Notes under the pieces: model-generated
Told to the model about the DNA's origin: nothing
The model's input: only the letters and a program-made list of their open reading frames with translations
Databases searched by the model: none
Made by a program: the position numbers and the translations under genes
Shown: piece by piece, positions 15,662 through 24,341 of the stretch
How positions within the stretch are numbered: position 1 is the first letter of the stretch
Layout of the letters: each line of letters opens with the position of its first letter
NCBI GenBank assembly: GCA_020721965.1
Contig: DYLS01000025.1
Coordinates: 1-48,261 of the forward strand
Direction of reading: 5' to 3'
Source of the DNA: Blastopirellula marina
GTDB lineage: Bacteria; Planctomycetota; Planctomycetia; Pirellulales; Thermoguttaceae
Length of the DNA stretch: 48,261 nt

Positions 15662-17491
15662 CGTTGCCGATTGCTGTTGTTGGGCAAGCCGCCGCTCGTA
15701 CAGTTCCCGAAGCCGTTTCTTTTCTTCTTTGGTGAGCTTCCGGCTGATCCCCACTGGCGACGGCTCGGGGCCGCCGTTTTGGGGCGAGCCTGAGTTGCCG
15801 GATGTCGGGCCGAGATGGCCGGTGGCCTGCGGAGGAGCCGGCGACGGATTCGGTGATATGGTCGCTCCGATGGCAGCGGCGGGGAATTGCGGGCCTGCTA
15901 TCTGCTGGTAGGCGGGGCTTGGCTGATTGCCCAGACCCGGTTGAGCGCGCCCAGCCCAACCTTGTACCGACATGCCGCCCGCAAATCGGGTGGAGACACT
16001 CTCGGAGGTAGTCGTCGTGTTGGCGTCGGCGGGTTGAGAAGCGCCGGGCATGGATGATGGTCCCAGTGTTGCATAGTTGCGGGCCGTCGGGCTGGGGCCG
16101 AGGGCGGGATGCGAGGCCGACGGCGGCTGTGGTGTGCCATCAGCTCGCCCAGCATTCCAGCCGTAACGGACGGCCTCGTCGCGCGGCGTCCCCCAGGGTG
16201 CTGGCGACGACGGCACGGAGGGAGTCGCATTTTGCATCTGAGCCGCTGCCCGCTGCGTTTCAGCGTAGGCCATGCCCGCCAAAAAGGCGTTGACGCTCGT
16301 CGCGGCGTCCGAGGTCGGCATCGGCGTTGCGCTCGGGGCGGCGAGGGTTGCCGCCGGCGGAGTCAGCGTGCCAACAGCCTGCGGTAAATCCAGGTCCGAT
16401 CGCCTGGCTCGCACGGAGGAGCTGCTGCGCCGTCGAATGATCCGTCTCGCGGCACTTACGACACGCCCGCGGCCTCGGATATGGGGCGGATGGATGATTA
16501 AGAAGTCGCCGTTCTCCAAGGCGGCGTCGAGGTCGTCGGAAAACCCTTGCGCCTCCGCAGGTTCGCCGCTTGGCGCCGTGGTCTGACTGCGACGCCAAAC
16601 TAGCTCTCGGAACGTGGCCAGGGGGGCCTCAGGGTCAGGAGGCTCGTCTCTGCCGTCACCCATCATCAACGCCTGCAATAGTCGCCGGGTGTGACAGCTC
16701 ATTGCCGTCAGCACAAGCCAATGTCCAGCCAGCTCCGGCACCTCTTCCCAAAGCACGCGGTCGGAAACGACGGGGAGCGGAATCCGCGGGAACAACTGCA
16801 CCCATGCGGACAACGCATAGGCCGCGGCCGCCGAGAGGAACAGCAGGATCGCCAGGGCCGAACGTCGCCGCGCCATGGCCGGAACGGCGCGGATGCCGAA
16901 GGCCAGAAATGCAAGGCCGTACAGGAGCATCCAAGAGAGTTGAGCGGGCATGTCGGGCCAGAGATTGGTCCGGCCAACGACGAAATCGGAAAGGATGGGG
17001 TGGAGACCCACCGATTCATCCAATCCCATCACGGGCCAAAGGATCGCGCCCAGCAGCCACGCCCGCGGAGGCGACGTATCCTCGCCTTCATCGATGTTCT
17101 CTAGCCACCAAGCAATGAGGGAACAAAGCCCTGCGGCGGTCAGCACCAGTGTGGCGAACCAACTTGCCACGTTGCCCGGACCGTCCAGCCCGAAGGCGGA
17201 TAGCGGTCGGTCCGTCCAAGAGGGGTTCGTGGTCCCCAAGCCGAGAAACAGCCCGATCAGGACGGAAATGGCGGCCACGCCGGTCACGAGCATTCCGATG
17301 GGCTGTCCCCGTGAGGGAAACAGATCGAGCGCCCAGGGGAGTTGATCGAGGAGCATCCAGCGTCGGAGTTCTTGGTGCGAAATGGGCACCGCCGGGGGAT
17401 CGGTGGGATCACCTCGGCCGCCGGAGGCCGGATGGGAGCCGGGACCCCGCGGCTGCATGTCGCCCGCCTGAAAAGAATGCGAAGACCCCAT
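15656..17491 (-). CDS. Multi-pass membrane protein with disordered tail, function unknown
   Basis: I do not recognise a named family. The first half has about five hydrophobic segments (for example GMLVTGVAAISVLIGLFLGL, ASWFATLVLTAAGLCSLIAW, LSWMLLYGLAFLAFGIRAV, LAILLFLSAAAAYALSAWVQ). The second half is a Pro/Ala/Ser/Thr-rich tail of about 280 residues ending in a short charged helix (LTKEEKKRLRELYERRLAQQQQ). It is probably a cytoplasmic-membrane protein with a flexible soluble tail. The start is uncertain: ATG 17491 or 17458 gives a short hydrophilic N-terminus, while a frame start at 17626 adds an unlikely Arg-rich stretch. Its 3' end carries a 14-bp repeat array. Confidence 0.6.
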   Translation of the reverse strand: MGSSHSFQAGDMQPRGPGSHPASGGRGDPTDPPAVPISHQELRRWMLLDQLPWALDLFPSRGQPIGMLVTGVAAISVLIGLFLGLGTTNPSWTDRPLSAFGLDGPGNVASWFATLVLTAAGLCSLIAWWLENIDEGEDTSPPRAWLLGAILWPVMGLDESVGLHPILSDFVVGRTNLWPDMPAQLSWMLLYGLAFLAFGIRAVPAMARRRSALAILLFLSAAAAYALSAWVQLFPRIPLPVVSDRVLWEEVPELAGHWLVLTAMSCHTRRLLQALMMGDGRDEPPDPEAPLATFRELVWRRSQTTAPSGEPAEAQGFSDDLDAALENGDFLIIHPPHIRGRGRVVSAARRIIRRRSSSSVRARRSDLDLPQAVGTLTPPAATLAAPSATPMPTSDAATSVNAFLAGMAYAETQRAAAQMQNATPSVPSSPAPWGTPRDEAVRYGWNAGRADGTPQPPSASHPALGPSPTARNYATLGPSSMPGASQPADANTTTTSESVSTRFAGGMSVQGWAGRAQPGLGNQPSPAYQQIAGPQFPAAAIGATISPNPSPAPPQATGHLGPTSGNSGSPQNGGPEPSPVGISRKLTKEEKKRLRELYERRLAQQQQSATA

Positions 17492-17611
17492 AAACAAGGC
17501 CAAGTGCGGTCGTGGTCCGTTCGATTTGGGCACCCTGACGCAACGACGAGCGGCTGCCACAGTCTGAGCACTACGCCGCAAAGTTCGCCGGAATGGCTGA
17601 TGGCCCCAGCG

Positions 17612-17725
17612 TATGCTGTGAGGCACTACGTTCCATTACCCCAACCACCACAAGACGCTGTGGGACACTACGTTCCATCACCACAAGCTGTTGAGCCAAG
17701 CAAACAACCCTACCCTGTAGCGTTA
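17612..17725. repeat. REP-like intergenic repeat, copy 3
   Basis: Two and a half units of GCTGTGRGRCACTACGTTCCATYACC...CCACAAG are followed by CTGTTGAGCCAAGCAAACAACC. The last part is shared with the copies at 52-93 and 15466-15546. The wider gap 17492-18235 holds this repeat and a promoter but no supported gene. Confidence 0.55.
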
Positions 17726-18011
17726 ACTGACGAATGCGGCAGACGCGGTCGCGATATCCCCCTATTCGCTCATCGGCTAGAGCGACCTTCTCGCGTCGAT
17801 GAACTCTCTGGAGGCTTGTCAGTTTGCCTATTTTGTCACGGTGCGGCCGCCACTATCGCGGTGGGGCTCTTCTGGAGCGGCGGGTTCTCCGCACGAATGT
17901 CGGTCTGTGGGAGGAATTTCAGGGAAATCCGGAACGACTGGGATATGCAATTCAGATAACGCTTGAATGCCAAGCGATTAAGATTTCAGTCAAAATCTGT
18001 GCGCAAAAAGA

Positions 18012-18039
18012 TTGCATATCTCCAGCGCATGCTTATAAC
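18012..18039 (+). promoter_or_regulatory. Probable sigma-70-type promoter
   Basis: TTGCAT (18012-18017) and TATAAC (18034-18039) are separated by 16 bp in a locally AT-richer stretch, about 200 bp upstream of the DUF1559 gene. Confidence 0.45.
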
Positions 18040-18235
18040 AATTCGGACGAGGGATCAGACATCGTATCTCCGTGAATCGCTTATCCGTTTGTAGAAAGGA
18101 GGCGAAAAAAGGTCGGCCTCGGGTGTGTGGGGTTTCTTCTCGGCGTGCTGCTGCCACCTACGATGGCAGCGGGTCCAAGGTCAGCCGCGGCGGGATTGCG
18201 GATGTGTTCTTTTCTTTTTCTGGGGAGTCTGTGCC

Positions 18236-19369
18236 ATGGTTACACGATTTGCTGAAACGATGCGGCATCGACGCACGGCTAGTGGTTTCACACTGGTGGA
18301 ATTGTTGGTGGTCATTGCGATCATCGGCATCTTGATCGCCTTGTTGTTGCCGGCGGTGCAGGCCGCCCGGGAAGCCGCGCGGCGGTCGCAGTGCACCAAC
18401 AACCTCAAACAGTTGGGGCTGGCGCTGCAAAACTATCACGACGTAATCAAGGTGTTTCCCCCTCGGAAAGGTGGGAGCAACGGGTGCTCAGCCAACGCTT
18501 GGTGTTCGAATCGCGGTCGCAAGAGCGGGTTCATCCCGATCCTACCTTACATTGAGCAAAATCCCCTTTACGAACGGATTCGCGCGGGGGATCCAACTGG
18601 AGCCACGTCCGGGGGAAACGTGGTCCCGCCCGATGGTCCTGCTGGTTGGCAGGCCTGGAGTGTCTGGAATGATGCCCCGGACGCCTTGCTGTGCCCTTCC
18701 GACAACGGCTATCCCGACAAGCGGGGTCGCTACAACTCGTACGCTTTTTGCATTGGAGACCAAGTTGAAAGCATCCGCGACTCGTAGGATGTTCGCGGTA
18801 TGTTTGGCAGTCAAAAAACGTATTCCATTGCCGAAGTCACCGACGGTACCAGTAATACCATCGCCATGAGCGAGCGGCTGTGCGAGCAACGAAGCCCGCG
18901 AGGGAGCCCCGGGCCGGCCACTGTCGGTGCCCGGCAAGTGGAGCACGTGATGGCGGTGGCCATTGGGGTCGGGGGATTGCGTACAGCTCCGAATGTGTGC
19001 CGGACCACGACGGATGGCAAGTATTACGTGGCGGGAACGCCCGTGCAAGGTCGCTGGGGGATAGTCTGGACGGATGGCCAGCCTATGTATGTGGGTATAA
19101 ACACCGTTCTACCGCCCAATGCTCCGGCCTGTTCGGAAGACAGTAGTAATTATGGCGACCAGGTTCATCTAGTCCTGCCGCCCAACAGCCGTCATCCTGG
19201 CGGCGTCAACTGCGTGTTCGTCGATGGTTCCGTGCGGTTCATCAGTGAGACGATCGAGACGGGCAATTTGGCGGCGGGGGTGACCCAGACTCGTAACGGT
19301 CCTAGCCTGTACGGGGTTTGGGGGGCGCTAGGCTCCAAGGACGGCGGCGAAACGGTCTCCACGCCGTGA
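18236..19369 (+). pseudogene. DUF1559 prepilin-like protein interrupted by an in-frame TAG
   Basis: The reading frame encodes a planctomycete-type DUF1559 protein. A type IV-like prepilin leader ([20 protein letters not shown]) sits about 17 residues in, followed by [32 protein letters not shown]. The C-terminal family half contains EVTDGTSNTIAMSE and GGVNCVFVDGSVRFI. A single TAG at 18785-18787 splits it into 183 and about 194 codons. The frame does not change across it, and family sequence resumes at once (DVRGMFGSQ). ATG 18236 has GGGGAG eight bases upstream. A nonsense mutation is most likely; sequencing error or stop read-through are the alternatives. The intact protein would be exported and anchored like a pseudopilin. 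Confidence 0.85.
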
Positions 19370-19426
19370 AATGAGGGTACGGCACTCGTCGTCCCGGCAG
19401 CGATAAGCAGCGGGCGATTTGCTGGA

Positions 19427-19456
19427 GGGGACAGGCCCGGTGGCTGTCCCCTTTTT
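19427..19456 (+). terminator. Rho-independent terminator after the DUF1559 gene
   Basis: A perfect 8-bp stem (GGGGACAG / CTGTCCCC) with a 9-base loop is followed by TTTTTCG. It lies 58 bp after the DUF1559 stop, so the gene was probably transcribed as a unit. Confidence 0.8.
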
Positions 19457-19603
19457 CGTTTGCCCTGCCGATGCCCTGCAAATGCAGATCCCCTGCCTTT
19501 GGCAGCCCGGCCTTGGGCTAGACAACGGGCCCTGGCCTAGACAACTGATCCGGTAGTGACGGCCAACTTTACGCCCGCGGAGGCACCGCCTATCTGTCGC
19601 CGA

Positions 19604-19960
19604 TTACCGCAGGGCCACCGGGATACGGTCGATCTTGGCGGCGAGAATGAAGTCGTTCTCGGATAACCCGCCCACGGCGTGCGTCCACAGGACGATCGTC
19701 ACGCGACAATAGGCCTCGAGGTGCAGGTCGGGATGGTGACCTTCAGTCTCGGCCAGCTCCGCCACGGCCTGGAAAAAGCGTATTCCCTCGGCAAAGTCGC
19801 GGACGAGCCATGTTTTTCGGATGGCGCGGCCGTCATCCGTGAGGGACCAATCACTCAGCTCCTTGAATGCCCGCTCGGCTTCCTCGCGGTCCAAGGCGGG
19901 GATGCCGCCCTCGCATGGCCGACACTTCTTTTGATGCAGTTGCGGCTTCTCGGTCTGCAT
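19604..19960 (-). CDS. Pterin-4-alpha-carbinolamine dehydratase
   Basis: The 118-residue protein has the usual length and motifs of the DcoH/PhhB family: WSLTDDGRAIRKTW, FFQAVAELAETEGHHPDLHLEAYCRV (written here up to the HHPD-H site) and THAVGGLSENDFILAAKID. The paired His and third His needed for dehydration of 4a-hydroxytetrahydrobiopterin are present. A Cys-x-x-Cys pair near residue 13 (KKCRPCEGG) is a short extra N-terminal feature. Without phenylalanine hydroxylase nearby, its role (pterin recycling or molybdopterin-related) cannot be decided. It stands alone on the minus strand. Confidence 0.9.
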   Translation of the reverse strand: MQTEKPQLHQKKCRPCEGGIPALDREEAERAFKELSDWSLTDDGRAIRKTWLVRDFAEGIRFFQAVAELAETEGHHPDLHLEAYCRVTIVLWTHAVGGLSENDFILAAKIDRIPVALR

Positions 19961-20528
19961 GGTCGTCTCCTAACGTGACGGGGCGGGAAAGGTTGCGCAC
20001 GGATGGGTGGGCTTGCCCGCCTATCCGCCTGCCTAGGAATGATATGCAAGACCGCTTCTCCTGGCCAATCGCGCGCTGAATCGGAGGAGCAATCGCGAGC
20101 TAGGCTGAACGAGAGAGGAGGATCGCGAAACCGCATGCCGCAATACCGCGCGCCGTAACGTGGCCCAACTGCGTCATGCACTGATGTAAAACCACTAATT
20201 CCATTGCCCAAATATCCCAATCGCAATCCGCGCATTCGCTACTGTAATCGGCTTGGGGTAAGACGCTTCCCGCCGTGGCCGATCTCCTTGGATGAATCGC
20301 CGATGACCGGAGCCGCTCGGGACGCAGAGACTGTTAATGGCGGCGTCATGTGGCCAGCCCGGCAGCCCAGCGTGGTTCCTCTCTGTTGGACGGATGTGCC
20401 TTTAGCCGCGTGGTTGGCCCAAGATCGAGTGGATTGCGCATAATCGGGCCAGCCCGGCCCCCGACCCGCGGAAAAACCTTCGGAAATTCACTTTCGGCGG
20501 CCGGTTTCAAGCTAGACTTGTTAATGCC
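19961..20528. other. Gap without a supported gene
   Basis: About 570 bp between the divergently transcribed dehydratase and regulator genes. I see no convincing gene, tandem array or promoter. A weak resemblance to the REP-like repeat occurs near 20165-20200. Confidence 0.4.
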
Positions 20529-21215
20529 ATGACGAAACAGCAAGAGAATAACCATGCCGTGCTGCCGGGGTTGAGCCTGCTCTTCGTGGATGGGCGAGCT
20601 TTGTTTTGCGAGGGGATGCAGGTTCTGTTCTCGGGTCGGCCGGGGATCGTGGATGTCCAGATCGCCGTCAGCGTGGGTCAATCGCAGACCCTTGTGGGGC
20701 GCTACCCGGTGGACGTGGTTGTGCTGGCTCCCCGCCTGCCCGATGGCACCGTCTTCGATGTACCCAGGCGGCTGCGGCAGTCGCAACCCAGCACCAAGAT
20801 CCTGCTCCTGGATGACCGATTTCATCTGGTGCACCTGAGGGCGTGCGTGCAACTCTATTTGGCCGGCTACTGGACGAAAGAGGTGGCCAGCGAAGAGTTG
20901 GAAAGGGCCATTCATCAGGTTCACGCCGGGGATCGGTCGTTTTGCCCGCAGGCTCTCCCGCTGGTAAAACGCTGGTCGGGCGAGTCCGCCTATTTTCTGC
21001 GCGATCTGGAGGGGCCTTGGAGTCGCATCACGATGCGCGAATTGGAGGTGCTGACCCTGATTGCCGCCGGCAAGACGATCCAGGAGTGCGCGGAAATCCT
21101 GCATCTTTCGCCCCACACCGTGGACAACCATAAAAACCGCATGATGCAAAAGCTGGGCGTCCGCAAGATTGCTGAGCTGACAGTCATGGCCTACCGCCAC
21201 GGACTGGTGGACTGA
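20529..21215 (+). CDS. LuxR/NarL-type regulator with a degenerate receiver domain
   Basis: The 228-residue protein has a receiver-like N-terminus (about 14-135) and a LuxR HTH (about 160-225: ITMRELEVLTLIAAGKTIQECAEILHL, then SPHTVDNHKNRMMQKLGV). The HTH is complete. In the receiver, the phospho-acceptor position of the usual LLDLxMP motif reads VLAPRLP, so the Asp is Ala67. One acidic-pocket Asp (VDGR) and the Lys of YWTKE remain. This fits an atypical receiver that works without phosphorylation, for example by ligand binding or constitutive dimerisation. There is no histidine kinase nearby. Glycogen synthase lies 600 bp downstream, but a regulatory link is speculative. Confidence 0.85.
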   Translation: MTKQQENNHAVLPGLSLLFVDGRALFCEGMQVLFSGRPGIVDVQIAVSVGQSQTLVGRYPVDVVVLAPRLPDGTVFDVPRRLRQSQPSTKILLLDDRFHLVHLRACVQLYLAGYWTKEVASEELERAIHQVHAGDRSFCPQALPLVKRWSGESAYFLRDLEGPWSRITMRELEVLTLIAAGKTIQECAEILHLSPHTVDNHKNRMMQKLGVRKIAELTVMAYRHGLVD

Positions 21216-21481
21216 AGGCCTGGCCTCGGCATTGCGAGCGAACGGCCACGCTGGCTCAGGTCCCTCTTGCGATCCCCATCCAGGCCGGTCAGATGACGGG
21301 ATCCCCGCACGGGCGAGTCCCAGGGCGCCGAAAGCATCCCGCACTTTCCTGCTCGCCTGTTCTTGAAAGGTTGCGACCCAATTTTCGCCTGCTCCCGGCG
21401 GAAAATCTTGGGCAAACCCACTCTTGCCCCCGGTTGGCCGAGCTGCCGCGATAGTGGCGCTCCGCCATGTGGCGGTTTTAC

Positions 21482-21550
21482 CTTCCTCCGAAGCGGATGC
21501 TCTCTCCACCGAACTGGATGCTCTCTCCACCGAAGCGGATGTACTCCCGA
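21482..21550. repeat. 21-bp tandem array
   Basis: Three units of CTCCACCGAAGCGGATGCTCT, the middle one varying at two positions, lie in the 21216-21814 gap before glycogen synthase. The rest of the gap shows no supported gene. Confidence 0.65.
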
Positions 21551-21814
21551 GCAAAAAGGTGACCGTGGACTCCTAAACGTAGCAAAGATAACAAGCTACA
21601 CTTTTGTGTTCAGGGAAAGTGTGCTCGATGCGGAGCCGTTGGCTCGACGCGCGGGGTGACGCATGGAGCTACGTCAACCGTTGTCGACCGATGTTGATGG
21701 GAATGACAACCGAAGATGAAAAACCGGGAGGGTGGAGGCCGCGCCGCATAATGATCCGCGACGGGTTTTGGCACTGCCTTTAGGGTGACAACTTCCGCCG
21801 AAAGGGGGGGATTC

Positions 21815-23305
21815 GTGAATATCTTGCTAGCTAGTAGTGAAGCCGTCCCTTTTGCAAAGACCGGGGGGTTGGCCGATGTTTGCGGTACCCTGCCGCATGC
21901 TCTCGCGGAGCTGGGGCATCGCGTCGGCGTTATCATCCCTGCGTATCGGGCGATTTGGTGCTTGGGCAAGCCGATTCGCCCTTTAGGCCTGGAATTCATC
22001 GTCCCGGTGGGCAGCAAGATGGTCTCCGGCCAGTTGCTGGAGTGCCCTGGCGACGTGCCGGGCGTGACCTACTACTTTGTTCGGCAAGATTATTATTACG
22101 ATCGGGACGAGCTTTACACCGTGCACGGCCAAGATTACGCCGATAACTGCGAGCGGTTCGTATTTTTCTGCCGAGCGGTGATGGAGGCGGTCCGGCTCTT
22201 GGACTTCCGGCCGGATGTCCTGCACGCGAACGACTGGCAGACCGGCTTGGTGCCCGTCTATCGCCGCACGCTTTACGCCCATGCCCCCGAGTTCCAGCGC
22301 ACGGCCTGCGTGATTACCGTGCACAACATGGCGTTCCAAGGCGATTTCTGGCATTGGGATATGCTCCTCACGGGCCTGGATTGGAGCTACTTCAATTGGC
22401 AGCAGATGGAGTTCTACGGCAAACTGAATTTCCTCAAATGCGGCTTCGTGTTTGCGGACGCCATCAACACGGTCAGCCCGCGGTATGCCCAGGAGATTCA
22501 GACTCCGCAATTCGGTTGCGGTTTGGACGGCGTGCTCCGATCGCGGAGCGACGTTTTGCGGGGCATTCTCAACGGCGTGGACTACAATGTCTGGAATCCC
22601 GCTACCGATACGTCCATTGCGCGGAACTATGATGAGGGGTCCGTCCGCGAGGGCAAGGCCGAGTGCAAACGGGCCTTGCAGGCCGAAGCCGGCTTGCCAG
22701 TGGAGGATCGAACGCCCTTGGTCGGGATCGTCTCGCGATTGACTTACCAAAAGGGTTCCGATCTCATCGTCAGCGTCCTTCCGCAGTGGCTGACCCGCGA
22801 GAACGTTCAATGGGTGATCTTGGGGCGAGGCGATCCCACGATGGAGCAACAACTGCTGGAGCTGGCTCAGGCCTATCCGCAACGGTTGTGCGTGCGGCTG
22901 GACCACTCCGAGGCATTGGCCCGGCGAATTCAAGCCGGAGCCGATCTGTTCCTCATGCCGAGCCGGTTTGAACCTTGCGGTTTGACCCAGCTTCAGGCCC
23001 TGAAGTACGGCACCGTGCCGGTCGTGCGCGAGGTCGGCGGACTTGCCGATACGATAACCGACTTCAGTCCCGAGAGCCTGGCGGATGGTTCCGCCAACGG
23101 CTTCCGTTTCGCAGGCGAGGATGGCGAGTCCCTGTCGGCGGCTCTACGGCGTGCCTGCGAAATCTATCGCGATGCCGATACGTGGTATCGGTTGGTTCGC
23201 AATGGGATGACGCAGGATTGGTCGTGGCGCCGCACCGCCCCGCAGTACGAGGCCCTGTATCGGGAAACGCTAGCCCGGCTGTACCCGGATGCAGTGCGGC
23301 CATGA
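21815..23305 (+). CDS. glgA: Glycogen synthase (ADP-glucose type)
   Basis: The 496-residue GT5 glycosyltransferase elongates alpha-1,4-glucan from ADP-glucose. The N-terminal KTGGLADV motif (ADP-glucose contact) is present, as are HANDWQTGL, VHNMAFQG, INTVSPRYAQEI and GILNGVDYNVWNP. The C-terminal Rossmann part has LVGIVSRLTYQKGSDL and the catalytic region MPSRFEPCGLTQLQALKYGTVPVVREVGGLADT, given here in overlapping pieces of the family. GTG 21815 is preferred: AAAGGGGGG ends six bases upstream, and the protein then starts at the family's usual MNILLASSEAVPFAK. A GTG at 21785 is also in frame. No glgC or glgB lies in the window. Confidence 0.95.
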   Translation: MNILLASSEAVPFAKTGGLADVCGTLPHALAELGHRVGVIIPAYRAIWCLGKPIRPLGLEFIVPVGSKMVSGQLLECPGDVPGVTYYFVRQDYYYDRDELYTVHGQDYADNCERFVFFCRAVMEAVRLLDFRPDVLHANDWQTGLVPVYRRTLYAHAPEFQRTACVITVHNMAFQGDFWHWDMLLTGLDWSYFNWQQMEFYGKLNFLKCGFVFADAINTVSPRYAQEIQTPQFGCGLDGVLRSRSDVLRGILNGVDYNVWNPATDTSIARNYDEGSVREGKAECKRALQAEAGLPVEDRTPLVGIVSRLTYQKGSDLIVSVLPQWLTRENVQWVILGRGDPTMEQQLLELAQAYPQRLCVRLDHSEALARRIQAGADLFLMPSRFEPCGLTQLQALKYGTVPVVREVGGLADTITDFSPESLADGSANGFRFAGEDGESLSAALRRACEIYRDADTWYRLVRNGMTQDWSWRRTAPQYEALYRETLARLYPDAVRP

Positions 23306-23315
23306 CGGTTGCAGG

Positions 23316-23375
23316 GCCGATCACACCGATCACACCGATCGTATCGAGGACGCCGATCGCACCGACGAGAGCGGT
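23316..23375. repeat. 9-bp tandem array after glgA
   Basis: About six imperfect copies of ACCGATCAC or ACCGATCGY follow the glgA stop by 10 bp. The 208 bp between glgA and the next gene hold nothing else that I can support. Confidence 0.6.
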
Positions 23376-23513
23376 GGACGCCGGCGCGTTGCCCAGACGA
23401 CTGGATGGATACGGTTTTCCGGTGAGGCCCTTCCTCAGCCACGCGGGACCGCAATCCGAGCCTGGCGCGGCAGCATACCGCACCGGACGTGCAATCGGCT
23501 GGCTCCATCGAGA

Positions 23514-24149
23514 TCATCCGTCGATGTTCGGCACCTGGGGGACCTCGAGGTTGATTTCCGGACCTGCGGGGTTCCCCTCGTGATCGGTCGCGGGAATCCT
23601 TGGCCCGGGGACTTCGTCGCGGTCCGGCACTGCCTCTCCCCCACCGTCAGGCGTCCACTTCGGGGCGTCCATTTCGCTGCTGCCCGTGTCGGCAACATCC
23701 AGCATCTGCCGGGTCCCATCCGGGTAGGTAACCGTGAGTTCCGTCAGCCCCCACTTTCCGTCGATCATCCTGGCAACCACGCTGACCGTGGCCTCGCCTT
23801 TGGGACCCTGGACTGGGAAGGTGTAATTGGCGCTGCCGGAGTCGTTTTCAAATCGCAGGCTTCCCGCGGGAATCCAATAGATTTCCTCGATTGGCTGGCC
23901 CAGTTGCTGAACGACCTGGGGATCGGTCTGCACCTTTTTCAGGGCCATTTTGTAGGGCGCGGAACGCTCGAAAAAGTAGATCGACACGAAGACCACACCA
24001 GCGCACAGGAGGATCACCGAAATGATGAGGCAACCAATCCCGGAAAGGAAGGCCATGATGCCACCACAACCGGGGGCACGGAACGGAATAGGGAGCGAAA
24101 GGCCCGGGGTGTAATCGTCGTCACGGTTCCAAGTATCGTCAGAACTCAT
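23514..24149 (-). CDS. Membrane protein with a Coa1-like domain
   Basis: The 211-residue protein has an acidic N-terminus, one strong membrane helix (about 31-57, FLSGIGCLIISVILLCAGVV), and a soluble domain at about 62-150. The soluble part includes ALKKVQTDPQVVQQLGQPIE, GSANYTFPVQGPKGEA and GKWGLTELTVTYPDG. This matches my recollection of the Coa1 family (cytochrome oxidase assembly factor 1), which in bacteria is mostly found in proteins of unknown role. A Pro/Glu/Asp-rich tail ends the protein. ATG 24149 is chosen because GAGGAG lies nine bases upstream. No oxidase genes are nearby, so an oxidase role is not supported by context. Confidence 0.7.
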   Translation of the reverse strand: MSSDDTWNRDDDYTPGLSLPIPFRAPGCGGIMAFLSGIGCLIISVILLCAGVVFVSIYFFERSAPYKMALKKVQTDPQVVQQLGQPIEEIYWIPAGSLRFENDSGSANYTFPVQGPKGEATVSVVARMIDGKWGLTELTVTYPDGTRQMLDVADTGSSEMDAPKWTPDGGGEAVPDRDEVPGPRIPATDHEGNPAGPEINLEVPQVPNIDG

Positions 24150-24341
24150 CCGCCAAGCTCCTCGTGTGAGAGATTGCACCTGGCCATGAAGCGGCGGCCT
24201 TCCCTTTCAGTAATCACCCCACAGCCTAGCAATTCCACGCGTTTTTCACAAGCCAAAATGGCGAGCCGCTTGGGCGGAGCTTTTATCGGCGACTAGCACC
24301 GCGGACAGATCGACGAGACCAAGGGCATGGACGAAAAATAG

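Noticed and set aside
18236-19369. Two separate DUF1559 genes or a frameshift
   Set aside because: The two halves lie in the same frame and together make one family protein, so a single in-frame stop explains the split.
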